From Dendrophyllia cribrosa (Eukaryota > Cnidaria > Anthozoa > Scleractinia > Dendrophylliidae): 64,000 nucleotides of DNA. Shown here piece by piece: positions 10,598 to 19,425 of this stretch (positions are counted from its first letter, which is position 1; each line of letters starts with the position of its first letter). The notes under the pieces are model-generated. The model searched no databases, had not been told where the DNA came from, and saw nothing but the letters and a program-made list of their open reading frames with translations. The stretch is from contig JAJLRJ010000013.1 in assembly GCA_024195265.1 (NCBI GenBank), positions 15,639,162-15,703,161 on the forward strand. Reading direction: 5' to 3'. A program made the translations under genes and the position numbers.

Positions 10598-11351
10598 AAC
10601 CTTGTACTCGATTCCATACGGGTGCCTCAGAGAGAAAACCAGGTGGGAGAACTTGCGGTTTTTGAGCCTTTCGATAAAATCTTTGTACTCCTCGTGGGAG
10701 AGCTCGCCGGCATAATCTTCGAATATGGCTTTGGTTGTATTGCTGGATGGCGTGTAAAAGAGCACGATCGCTGCAATGTTATCGCGATATGGCTTGGCAA
10801 TGCTGGTGATCTGCTGGGTCAAGACCCACACGGATATGCCGTAATGCCTTGCGCTGAACCCCAGATTAACCAGCTGGCTCGTGCGCCCTTTGTCATCTTT
10901 GGAGGCGGCGCAGTCATCGAGTATGAATAAAGTGTTGGTGCATGTGAAAAAGAAGCTCGCCAACTTCAACCAGTCTTCGATTTCATGCTGCTGGCAGACG
11001 ATGACGAAGATGTGTGGATCGCGGTCCACGAAGCCATCGTATGTCTTGTTCGCTACAAATGTTGGGCAGAATAAAACGATGTAATCAAAATAACCCCTAA
11101 AGGGGCCTCGCAGTTAGGAGAGAAGATACTGTGTCTTGCCAGAGTTAGTGGGGCCCACGATTAGTGCATTGAATGGCAGCTTTCTTGGGTCCATAACCAA
11201 CACCTATATTAGTTGGTTTGCAAACAATTGGTTCATGTGTTGGCGGGGAGGGGGCCTTTGCCAGAAGTCTTTGTATTTTATTGTGTGACAGCGGTCCAGT
11301 GGATGGCAGGGGAGGCGGCTTAGCATAGAAGTTGATCTTGTTTGTGGCCAT
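10595..11351 (-). pseudogene. FtsK/HerA-type genome-packaging ATPase of M1, broken
   Basis: Would pump the element genome into capsids. From ATG at 11351 the N-terminal ~55 residues (Pro-rich) are read in one frame. Near 11190 the frame shifts to the one holding Walker A (GPTNSGKT, ~11130-11155). An in-frame TAA follows near 11120, and the same frame then continues through Walker B (LFILDDCAAS, ~10905-10935), a sensor-like VWVLTQQ and the C-terminus to 10595. One frameshift plus one stop make it non-functional as sequenced. It lies directly downstream of the capsid gene on the same strand. Confidence 0.85.
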
Positions 11352-11361
11352 TGGGCTGGTT

Positions 11362-11379
11362 GGTATATATATGCGTTTA
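11362..11379 (-). promoter_or_regulatory. Late-type upstream motif of the ATPase
   Basis: Minus strand AAACGCATATATATACCA, ~10 bp before the ATG and just inside the 3' side of the capsid stop. Confidence 0.6.
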
Positions 11380-11380
11380 C

Positions 11381-12631
11381 TTAGTACTGTACAGATTCCA
11401 GCTGCCTGCCAATGATGTTCATCTGTGAGTCTGAGATGGTGAAGACGTGGCAGTTTGCGTTTCCCGAGCCTGTGCCGTTTCGTTCGATCTCGAGTTGCAC
11501 GCCATCTTGTGTGTTGACGAGCCGTTGGCCGTTGCCGTGCAGGGCTGTGTCACCCATGGCCCGCAGGTCAATCCAGAGACCAAACTTGTTGCCTGTGAGA
11601 TATTTGGTCAAGTTCATGTTAGGCCTGCCGTCCGTGTGTGGCTTGAAGTATCGGAATATTTCATTCCACATGTCTGTACCACTGATGCCCTCGTTGTAAA
11701 GCCTGTTTGGAACACCGTTGACTGTGACCTTCACTTTGGTGATGTCGGGATTGAAATAGTTCTCGGAGTCCCTGGCACCAGCCGTGTAGGGGTTGATGAA
11801 CAGCAAGAGGATGCCCTTGAGAGACCGGCGCTGTGGGTTAACCCTAAGATTCAGCCGAGTGTCACCTCCTTTTGAGAAGGGATGCACCCGATCTCGCATT
11901 ACCAGATCATAAGCGAACTCCTTGCCACTGGTGTAAGTGCTTGTTGCCTCGTTGGCCAGACTCTTACTTCTGATCGTCTCATACTCCAGCTGGATGTTTT
12001 CCAACTTGTACACAAGCTTGCTTGTGTCTGAGCCTCGAACAACTTGGTTTGCGGGGGCGAGGGTTAGTTCGAAGACCAGATCGTTATATAGTGCTTGAGG
12101 ATATATAACACCATGATCAGTTAAGATTTGGTGATCCAGCTTAATGCGATACTTATTCTTGTATATTGTCTCCAGCTTGGTTTCCGAATCCACGCCTGAG
12201 GTCTTCTTGTCTCCAGCACCAGAGCTGATCTTACACAAATCCACACTCTGGATGCCCTCCATAAGCATATTTTCCCGCTCATCGGTTGATTTGAATAAGT
12301 CTTCGAAGATCTTGTAGATGTCGTACCCAACCGTGTCCTGGACAGTGGTGGCAGCAAACTTTACAACGAACCTGTCCACCAGGGCCCGAGAAACATTTTG
12401 CACGAGATAGTTGTTTGCATGGCCCCCGGCTAGGTTGATGTTAAACACCAGTGCAAGTGAGCCGGACACAATAACATCGTGCTCGCCCAGCTTGGGCACC
12501 GAGACGTACAGTGTCTCGCCGGGACTGGCCTCAGAGGGGTTGAATGTGATGCGCTTGACGGTTCGCTCTGCTTTCATGGCGCCCAGTGTCTTTTCACTGT
12601 GAGATGGAAGTAAATTCGGTTGCACAGCCAT
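11381..12631 (-). CDS. Major capsid protein (double jelly-roll type) of M1
   Basis: 416 residues, fully open: one of the few intact core genes here. Beta-rich throughout with the features of Maverick hexon-like proteins: an N-terminal strand region (RTVKRITFNPSEASPGETLY), the first barrel with NYLVQNVSRALVDRFVVKF (~80-98), then VIYPQALYNDLVFELTLAPA (~187-206), a second barrel with LKGILLLFINPYT (~276-288) and VKVTVNGVPNRLYNEGI (~305-321), and a C-terminal FTISDSQMNIIGRQLESVQY. Fold and role are inferred from family resemblance and from the adjacent ATPase. The start is set by the upstream motif ending 1 bp before the ATG. Confidence 0.85.
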   Translation of the reverse strand: MAVQPNLLPSHSEKTLGAMKAERTVKRITFNPSEASPGETLYVSVPKLGEHDVIVSGSLALVFNINLAGGHANNYLVQNVSRALVDRFVVKFAATTVQDTVGYDIYKIFEDLFKSTDERENMLMEGIQSVDLCKISSGAGDKKTSGVDSETKLETIYKNKYRIKLDHQILTDHGVIYPQALYNDLVFELTLAPANQVVRGSDTSKLVYKLENIQLEYETIRSKSLANEATSTYTSGKEFAYDLVMRDRVHPFSKGGDTRLNLRVNPQRRSLKGILLLFINPYTAGARDSENYFNPDITKVKVTVNGVPNRLYNEGISGTDMWNEIFRYFKPHTDGRPNMNLTKYLTGNKFGLWIDLRAMGDTALHGNGQRLVNTQDGVQLEIERNGTGSGNANCHVFTISDSQMNIIGRQLESVQY

Positions 12632-12650
12632 GGTATATATTTGTATTTTA
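12632..12650 (-). promoter_or_regulatory. Late-type upstream motif of the major capsid gene
   Basis: Minus strand AAAATACAAATATATACC, immediately before the ATG. It lies back to back with the motif of the divergent gene at 12673. Confidence 0.6.
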
Positions 12651-12669
12651 AAAATTATATTTATATATC
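12651..12669 (+). promoter_or_regulatory. Late-type upstream motif of the 12673 gene
   Basis: AAAATTATATTTATATATCA, 3 bp before the ATG; a variant of the element-wide motif in a 41-bp divergent intergenic space. Confidence 0.5.
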
Positions 12670-13784
12670 ATCATGGGTGATACTGATCCAATTGATGCAA
12701 CCGAGAAAACCCCTCTCTTCCCAAAAGGCACAGGGGATGATGATGATGATTACGATACCAACCCATGGGAGAGATATGGTATAACAGAAGATGAATACAA
12801 CGAGACATTGGCCCATGGCCCTCCAGACCCCGACCCCAACACCACGCAACCCTTTGAACCAAGCGCTGCTTCCACCCCGGCTGGTGAACAAGTGCCTTTG
12901 GCCACAAGAACAAGACTCCCCCCAGAGCAACAAGGCTCCCGCACTGAAGAAACCTCTTTCATTACAGGGGATACTCAAGGCCGGCGAATTATGACAACTG
13001 ATTACATGGCCTTTAACGAGGTTAAGGAAGAGTTTACTCACGCAGACAGAATGCAACTTAATTTTCGGTATGAGCCGAAACCAAAATCAGGTGGGGCCAT
13101 CATCGAGGTAAAATATCATACAAGAGACAAATTGTATCCTCTTTACACAAAAAGCCGGGGGACTTTCGAAAAAACTCTCAACGCTTCTCTTCCCAAAGAG
13201 ATCAAAACTGCTCTCGGAAAGTCTGTGGATGAAGAGGTAAATGAAACAAATGCTACACTTCAAGCAAATCGAAAAGAACAGGAAGTCAAACAAAAGCAAC
13301 TACAAGAAGCACAAATAGCTGCTGCTAATGCACAAAAAATTCGCCTCGATATGGATGCCCTAAGAGAGCAAATCAAAAAGGATGATGCCCTGATTCAGGA
13401 ACTGGAAGATAAACATGGGAAACTGGATGATGATGCAATACAAAGGCTGAAAAATGAAAAGAGAGCTAGTGAAGATAAGCATCAAGCCAAACGAAAAGAA
13501 CTGGAAAAGGCACAAAAAGCTGCCAAACAAGCAGACAAACTACGAAAAGAAATCGACAAAACCATGCTTGACAGAAGGGGCTTACAAGGACGCTTAGAGG
13601 AACTTAGAGCAAAAAAGGACGCTATAAAACCACTGGACGAACTGAAACAGAACAAAGAAGAGCTTGAACGGAAGAACGCTGAAGACAGACAAGTGATAGA
13701 AGCTGAGGACACTTCCTCCTCTGACAGAGCAGCTGCTGAAGACCGGGTTGCTGAACGTGAAGAAGCGCTGACAATGCTTAAGCG

Positions 13785-13791
13785 AGAAATT
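13785..13791. repeat. LINE target-site duplication, left copy
   Basis: AGAAATT, repeated exactly at 14135-14141. Confidence 0.8.
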
Positions 13792-14134
13792 AGTTACAAC
13801 CTAAGGGACTCTGAGGATAAACTTAATGTTCCATTGCCGCGCACAAACTATTATAAAAATAGTTTCAGTTATAGTGGTGCCATGCTCTGGAACAGCCTTT
13901 CTCATAATGTAAGGAAAGCTGAGTCCCTTGGGCAATTTAAACGACTTCTCAAAGAGGAACTATAAGGCACGGCATTCGTGGAAAGCAGCTTTTTATTATT
14001 TATTAAATTCTTCATATATAGATATTTTTTAATATTAGTTTATTGCTTTGTGTTAGTATTATGATTTTTAGCTGACGAATTTTTACCGTGTTTAAATAAA
14101 GATTATCTATCTATCTATCTATCTATCTTAATAC
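13792..14134 (+). mobile_element. 5'-truncated non-LTR retrotransposon 3' end
   Basis: ~343 bp. It encodes the tail of a reverse-transcriptase ORF (NVPLPRTNYYKNSFSYSGAM, then LWNSL and QFKRLLKEEL before TAA at 13963-13965), a short AT-rich 3' UTR, and a (TATC)n terminal repeat at ~14104-14129. It is flanked by AGAAATT duplications. The insertion is in frame with the Maverick coiled-coil gene, giving a chimeric ORF. Confidence 0.88.
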
Positions 14135-14495
14135 AGAAATTGAGGTGCGGGAAAGGAGCATGTCTTTGAGAGAGAGGGTCAGAGAAATCTTCAAGAAATA
14201 CGGATGGACCCTGCAAGCGATTGTTCTGGCAGCCGGCATAACCATCAGCGCTGTTGTACTAGCCACCTTGAACAGCCTGGCAAAGGTCACCAAAGCTATT
14301 GGAAATGGGCTTTTTAAGAGCTTGGCAAAAAGGCAGCCAGCGCACTGCCTGGCCTAATTGGCTCAATTGTGAGCTTTATCTTCAAAGCGGCTGGGTCGGT
14401 CATCTCCTTTCTGGGTGAACACGCCTGGCTGCTCATCCTTGCCGTGGTGGCCTTCCTTGTTGAAAGGATCACCAAGCGTTCGAAGTCTTGAACAC

Positions 14496-16312
14496 TTATC
14501 TCGACCAAACGAGAAGGCCTGCCAAAGCAAGCGCGCCAACAGCAACGACTGCCTTGGAGACGTGATGCGAGTCTGGTTGTGGTGTTGGTGTGGACTGTAT
14601 TGTGGGCTGTGGGGTTGGTGTGGGGGCTGGTTGTGGTGTGGTCTTTGGTTTGGGCGCGATGCCCTGTGCCTGTGTGGCCTGTTTATGTATCGGGTTTGAT
14701 GGGTGACTGTTTGGTGGATTAATCTTTGTCGGACCACCGTCCATGTGGCGAAGGGAGGCTTTTTTGTGCCCAGATTAACACCACTGTTCACACCCAGCTT
14801 CATCCCTTGCGTTGCCTCCTGTAGATTGTTGTTATACCCGATCACGCTCTCTGTGTTGATAATCATGCGCGATGGCATGAGCCAGCTTCCGGGTGCTGTC
14901 GCAAAGTCTAAGTGCACTTTCGTTGCTTGGATGGCAAGCTGGTAACGCTGTACGCTTGTTGCGATGTCGTTCAGTATTATGGCCTCCTCTAGATGGGTGA
15001 GTAATACTCTCTGCGTTTCGAACGCCCGGCCTCCTTTTCCAATAATGCTGCTGCGGGTTTTGGCCTGTGAACCAAGAATGCAGTACACAAAGGCCTCGAT
15101 TGATTGGTTCATACGCGCGAGCCCTGGCTGTGTTAGCCCCTGTGCGTAATTTGGCACAAAGTGCTCGAACTGGGTGTCCGCCCCTTGATCGTTGCGAACG
15201 AAAGATATTCCATTTGCGCGATAGTTGGGGTCTTTTCTGTCAGTGGTGCGCTCATCATCGAACAGAGCTAGATCAGGATCGGGGTATGTGTAATCGGTAG
15301 AAATGGGGCCCTCTCCAGTTGCCCAAATGTAGACATTACCAAGCCCGTGGTTCTTGCCGTATGTGTAACGGAAGTCAGAACTTGGGTCGATACCGAACTC
15401 TATGCAAATCTTCTTGTACGCGTCGATGTTGTATTTGTTGTCTTTCTGGGAAAATGGGGGGTCGTCTGGCAAAGCACTCACGCTTTGTTCCCCACCCATC
15501 TGGTAGAGTATTCGCCTTGTTGTGAAATAAACGTGAAACCGGTAAAACGACCTTAACTGTGGGGTTAGGGATAGACTGGAGTTCTTATCGAAGAGAATGT
15601 CACGCGAGATTCCACAGCCGGTTGTTGCACACCACAGGGCGAAGGAGAGTTGTTGTGGCCAAAAGCTCATATGGGGGCCACCCATCCACTTTCGGCCGTA
15701 TTTCGCGGTTGTGAATGAAATCTGTGTGTCCCTGAAAATATTTCTGTATTTCGTTGTGAAATACTCAGTTGGAGTGACGTAAATCTTTTGCTCTTTGTCA
15801 TTCAAGATTGCGCCAATCATCATGTCTTTGTCTATTGTGGTGGAGAAAGCAACAGCCGGGATTGACTTTTCTGGTTGCCCCAACGATAGCTGATAAGGGA
15901 AACCACCATCATAGACAAGGCCAAGAGCGTTTCTTTCGGCGCCAGTCCAATCTTTGTGGGCTATTTCTGTGATAAGTGCAAATGAGCCTTGGCCCTCTTT
16001 GTAAAGCACTTGCCCTGTGGCGGTTTTGTTGTCGTCGCCAAACTCTACTTGCACTTCAAAGCGGGACATATCAGCGTTAGGGAAACGCTTTTTGAAGTCT
16101 GAGAGCGCCTTGGCCTTGGCCGCGGCAGAGAGCCTGGCAGTCTCCGGCGAACTCAACCAAGCAATTTCAGGATTTGGGTGTGGCTTTGGCGCCACATGGG
16201 TATAGGCATTTGGGGGCGAATAAAAAGGGGGTGGGGGTCCGTAATTGTGGCCGCCGATGTTTATGCCAAGATTTGAATTAGGATTAAATCCACCGGGCCG
16301 TCTGCCAAACAT
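14496..16312 (-). pseudogene. Large conserved Maverick protein with C-terminal TM, one frameshift
   Basis: From ATG 16312: an N-terminal Gly/Pro-rich tail (GGFNPNSNLGINIGG, PPPPFYSPP), then a ~470-residue globular region with recognisable blocks (WMGGPHMSFWPQQLSFALWC ~210-229; RFHVYFTTRRILYQMGG ~262-278; EEAIILNDIATSVQRYQLA ~447-465; GSWLMPSRMIINTESVIGYN ~478-497). Near 14740 the frame shifts by one base; the correct continuation is Pro/Thr/Gln-rich and ends in a membrane helix (AVVAVGALALAGLLVWSR) at 14496. In the uncorrected frame it would run to 14363. I recall homologues in coral Mavericks only as unannotated proteins. It is convergent with the coiled-coil gene and has the upstream motif, so a virion component is plausible. 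Confidence 0.7.
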
Positions 16313-16316
16313 GATT

Positions 16317-16334
16317 GTATATATTTATATTTTA
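16317..16334 (-). promoter_or_regulatory. Late-type upstream motif of the 16312 gene
   Basis: Minus strand AAAATATAAATATATACA, 4 bp before the ATG. Confidence 0.55.
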
Positions 16335-16370
16335 AAATGTTTTCCTGTGTATATATTTATGTTTTCCAAT

Positions 16371-16388
16371 AAACGTACATATACACAC
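16371..16388 (+). promoter_or_regulatory. Late-type upstream motif of the 16390 gene
   Basis: AAACGTACATATACACAC, 1-2 bp before the ATG; the TATA run is interrupted by CAC. Confidence 0.5.
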
Positions 16389-16389
16389 C

Positions 16390-17064
16390 ATGGTTGTGCT
16401 TACAGTTACCACAACTTCGAACCCCTACACTCTGTACTTTGATCACGTGATCAAGAATGCACACTTCATCCGCCTCCTGTCTGCCTCGTTTTACAATTCG
16501 TGGCATAACTTGGCAGAAAAAGTGAAAATAGCCGCTGTCGTATCTGGTGATAACCCAAAGACTACCATCATTGACATTGGCCCTGGGTTTGTTACTTCTA
16601 ATAGCCTTGCAGACATGATAAATGGTAAATTTAAAGAAAAGGGTATTGCTCTGCAGGCAAAACCATATGAACTTGGCGTTCTTTCTATTTTAAACCCAGG
16701 ACAAAAATATATAATATGGGTTTCCCCAAATCTCGCAAGATTGTTTCATATAGACATAAAAACATATCCTAATTTTACCATAAAAGGTTTCAAACTTCCA
16801 GGCACATACTTTGTCTACTGCGATCTGCTTGACAAAGAACAGAACCTTCTCAATGGTAAACCTTCAAGCTTATTGGCTCGTTTTGATGTAACCGGAAAAC
16901 CTTTTGAGAAGATAAATTACCAAGGGACCCAACATGGCATCTGGCATATTGTCGATGGCCTTGGTAAACATGTAAATGACATCACACTGTCGATCAGAGA
17001 TGAAAAGGGCAACCTCGTTGACTTCAAAGGAATGCCCTGGGAATTTGAAATTGAAATAAAATAA
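16390..17064 (+). CDS. Penton-like (minor capsid) beta protein, copy 1
   Basis: 224 residues, intact, beta-rich, no membrane span. The N-terminal block (YTLYFDHVIKNAHFIRLLSA) resembles membrane- or partner-contacting starts of Maverick minor capsid proteins. The C-terminal block (GTYFVYCDLLDKEQNLLNGK; ITLSIRDEKGNLVDF ... EFEIEI) matches the second copy at 17088-17745. The C-terminal CDL...SIRD pattern is shared with penton-like proteins, including the type found at 59294 in M3. The call as vertex protein is family inference; no receptor or catalytic motif is evident. Confidence 0.6.
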   Translation: MVVLTVTTTSNPYTLYFDHVIKNAHFIRLLSASFYNSWHNLAEKVKIAAVVSGDNPKTTIIDIGPGFVTSNSLADMINGKFKEKGIALQAKPYELGVLSILNPGQKYIIWVSPNLARLFHIDIKTYPNFTIKGFKLPGTYFVYCDLLDKEQNLLNGKPSSLLARFDVTGKPFEKINYQGTQHGIWHIVDGLGKHVNDITLSIRDEKGNLVDFKGMPWEFEIEIK

Positions 17065-17076
17065 ACTTATATATAC
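17061..17076 (+). promoter_or_regulatory. Late-type upstream motif of the 17088 gene
   Basis: ATAAACTTATATATAC, 11 bp before the ATG and overlapping the stop of the preceding gene. Confidence 0.5.
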
Positions 17077-17087
17077 TTGCATCTGTC

Positions 17088-17745
17088 ATGGTTGTGTTGA
17101 CATTTGTCACGCCTTCGAACCCTCACACTGTGTACTTTGATCACCCACTGCCGAAACCGAGTTATATCCGGCTCCTGTCTGCCTCTCTCACCAACTCGTG
17201 GTACAACTTGAAAGAAAGAGCAAAGAGCACCTCGCGGTGGTGGAGGAGTTACTGAAGTATTCGTAATGCCGGGGTTTTACACAGTGGATAACATTGTGAA
17301 AGATTTCCTTGAGATAAAAACGAATAGACCAGTTATTGATCTAACAGTTGAGACAATCACAGCAGAAGGAATAATGCTAATTAAAAGTCCCAATAATGTA
17401 ACGTTTAGCAGAAATCTGATAGATTTTCTTGGTATAAGTGGTACACCGTTTTGGAGTGCAGTTGTAAAAGGGTTTACATCTCCAAGCACTTACTTTGTCC
17501 ACTGCGACCTGGTTGACAAAGAACAGAACTTGCTCAATGGCAAACCTTCGAGTGTGTTGGCGCGCTTCGACATTCGTGGGAAATCATTTGAAAAGGTTCA
17601 TTACCAACCAACACCACAGCATGTCTTGCGTGACGTCTCGTCTGGCGAATTTGTTAACTCTATCACACTGTCAGTGAGGGATAAAGATGACAACCTCTTT
17701 GACTTCAATGACGCGCCTTTGGAATTTGAAGTTGAGATAAATTAA
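17088..17745 (+). pseudogene. Penton-like protein, tandem copy 2, frameshifted
   Basis: Starts like copy 1 (PHTVYFDHPLPKPSYIRLLS). The frame is lost near 17220, where a glycine-rich stretch is read out of frame to a TGA at ~17252. The remaining 159 residues (17266-17745) continue in the new frame and match copy 1 best over the last ~90 residues (STYFVHCDLVDKEQNLLNGK; TLSVRDKDDNLFDF). Compared with copy 1 the middle of the protein has diverged strongly, suggesting an old duplication rather than a recent one. Confidence 0.65.
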
Positions 17746-17764
17746 AAAATCATATATATATACC
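17744..17764 (+). promoter_or_regulatory. Late-type upstream motif of the 17771 gene
   Basis: AAAAAATCATATATATATAC then CC, the fullest match to the element-wide motif, 6 bp before the ATG. Confidence 0.65.
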
Positions 17765-17770
17765 CACGCC

Positions 17771-18454
17771 ATGAGTTCTGCCAATGTGCTTCCATCGGCC
17801 CCCGAGTACAGCGAGACACAACAGCTATACCCTATGCGTGAGATCACTCAAATTAATGCAGAAGACTTCCGGCTCAAAAAGATCTCTGACTTGCTTAAAG
17901 AGCTGTCTGACGAAGCCGAGCATTACAGACAAGTCGCAAAGAAATACAAACGAACCCAAACCTTAGTTCATTACTCGGCGGTTGGACTTGGGTCGCTTTC
18001 TGTTGAGCTTTCATCAGGGGCCCTAGCCACTGCATTGACTGGGTTCGGAATTGTTGCAAGTCCAGCACTTGCGGGCATCGCGACCCTCTGTGGGCTGTCC
18101 TCTGTTGGCTTTACAGCTGCTAACAAGCGATTAGAGCGTAAAGTGACCAAACACGAGAATATCTACACACTGGCCCTGGCTAAACGCAACTCTGTCTATG
18201 AACTGGTCTCAAAGGCTCTGGAAGACAAGAGGATCAGCGATGCAGAATTCACCATAATTACTCGTGAGGTGGAAAAATATCACGAACTCAAAGCTGCAAT
18301 CAGGGATGGTGTTAAGGCTAAAAAAAATGTTGGCACTCAAACACAAGCGCCAGACCTCGAGAAACTCAAAAAGGAACTTCGCAAGGAAGTCAAAGAAGAG
18401 TTGCAAAAAAAGATACTTCTCGCCGCATCCTCCAAATCCGATTTGAGAGATTAA
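17771..18454 (+). CDS. Maverick double-hydrophobic coiled-coil protein
   Basis: 227 residues, intact. An acidic/helical N-terminus (KISDLLKELSDEAEHYRQVA), two glycine/alanine-rich hydrophobic segments (SAVGLGSLSVELSSGALATA, ~residues 75-94; GIVASPALAGIATLCGLSSV, ~98-117), a basic helix, then a C-terminal coiled coil. The gene at 55261-55770 in M3 has the same layout, so it is a lineage-wide Maverick gene. Function not known; a membrane-active or virion-membrane role is an inference. Confidence 0.7.
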   Translation: MSSANVLPSAPEYSETQQLYPMREITQINAEDFRLKKISDLLKELSDEAEHYRQVAKKYKRTQTLVHYSAVGLGSLSVELSSGALATALTGFGIVASPALAGIATLCGLSSVGFTAANKRLERKVTKHENIYTLALAKRNSVYELVSKALEDKRISDAEFTIITREVEKYHELKAAIRDGVKAKKNVGTQTQAPDLEKLKKELRKEVKEELQKKILLAASSKSDLRD

Positions 18455-18758
18455 ACTCTGGCTTTAATCTACAAATCTTGAGGGAAAAATCACGCCCATA
18501 AATTTCGAAGCGCCCCCAAAAACTTTTTCAAAAAATAAATTCCTAAGCTCCCCACAAAAACTTTTTCAAAAAATAAATTCCGAAGCGCCCCAGAAAAAAC
18601 TTTTTCAACAAAATTGGGGCGCTTCGGTATTTGTGGGGCGCTTCGGTATGCCCGAGAAGCTTCGAAAAGTTGTAATGTTCTAAATACGGCCTTTACACAA
18701 CAATACCGGAAGTCACGGGAAACCCCCAATTGAAAAATTGTAATCTCTTAATATAGAC
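18455..18758. repeat. Intergenic region with iteron-like repeats
   Basis: No gene. Three direct copies of a ~45-bp unit (AAATTCCGAAGCGCCCC..AAAAACTTTTTCAAAA) lie at ~18496-18612, followed by inverted copies of the core at 18615-18650 (TTGGGGCGCTTCGGTA and GTGGGGCGCTTCGGTA). The GC-rich core in an AT-rich spacer stands out from the rest of M1. It separates the virion genes from the VLTF3-like gene. Confidence 0.8.
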
Positions 18759-19425
18759 ATGACTGAGTTTGACGTACGGCTCAATGAACTTGACAAAGAG
18801 CACAAATTTGCCATCCTCCGCTCGCTATACGGCAGCGATTACAGAAAAGAAATACACCGCTTGTGCCTGCCGAAAAAACTTTATCAGTTATGCGAAGATG
18901 TGGGGTTGGCAGAGATTGGGAAGCAATATCTACAAAAACATTACAATGACATGGAGATTGAACGCTGGGACCGAAGACTCCTGTCTTGTTATGACTGTGA
19001 TGGCTCTTTTTTGCAATTAATCAATTCTTGTGAACTTTATTGTAAAAGATGCGGCCGTGTGGAAGTGCTCGATGATGCTCAGGCATGTACGCAGCAAAAC
19101 AATTTCCACAGACAAAGCCATCGGCCGGGACGAAGTTATGCCTTTGGTTATGCTCTGAACAGACTTATAAAAAAAGCTCAAAATTCTGCCTGTGCAGTTG
19201 ACTCTCGATCAAATCCATGAAACGAAACGTGTCTTCAAACAAATAGAAGGTCGGCTTCCAAGAATATCTTATACGTTTGTGATCTACAAAATCCTGAACA
19301 TTATAACACCGCGCCAAGCGCCGCAACGGGTGATTATAAATTACCTGAGACATAAATGGATGTCTGATGCGATGATAATCAAAAACGAATATTTATGGCA
19401 TAATGCGTTCAGAACTCTGGAGTAA
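18759..19425 (+). pseudogene. VLTF3-like late transcription factor, one frameshift
   Basis: The zinc ribbon is clear: CYDC at residues ~73-76 and CKRC at ~91-94. Downstream is the pattern YAFGYALNRLI, and after a one-base shift in the A-run near 19168 the frame continues with LTLDQIHETKRVFKQIEGRL, a helix YTFVIYKILNII and VIINYLRHKW. Zinc ribbon, spacing and the C-terminal F.IYKIL block resemble poxvirus/NCLDV late transcription factor 3 (PF04947), which acts as a transcription factor for late viral genes. Total ~222 residues fits that family. It lacks the late-type upstream motif, as expected for an earlier gene. An alternative is an unrelated zinc-ribbon protein. Confidence 0.5.

Larger units (their letters stand above)
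12673..14491 (+). pseudogene. Large coiled-coil membrane protein of M1, split by a LINE
   Basis: From ATG 12673: an acidic N-terminus, a domain with TTDYMAFNEVKEEFTHADRM and GGAIIEVKYHTRD (~residues 112-155), then a long charged coiled coil (~170-370). At 13785-13791 the frame enters a LINE fragment (13792-14134) that adds ~58 foreign residues and a stop at 13965. The original C-terminus resumes at 14135: a short basic helix (LRERVREIFKKYGWTLQ), then glycine-rich membrane segments (AIVLAAGITISAVVLATLNS; IGSIVSFIFKAAG; HAWLLILAVVAFLVE), ending RSKS at 14491. A second break is a one-base shift in the A-run near 14328. The C-terminal pair of membrane helices is a conserved arrangement I recall from cnidarian Mavericks; function unknown. 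Confidence 0.8.

Noticed and set aside
14104..14129. (TATC)n as an independent microsatellite
   Set aside because: It lies exactly between the LINE 3' UTR and the target duplication, so it is the LINE tail.
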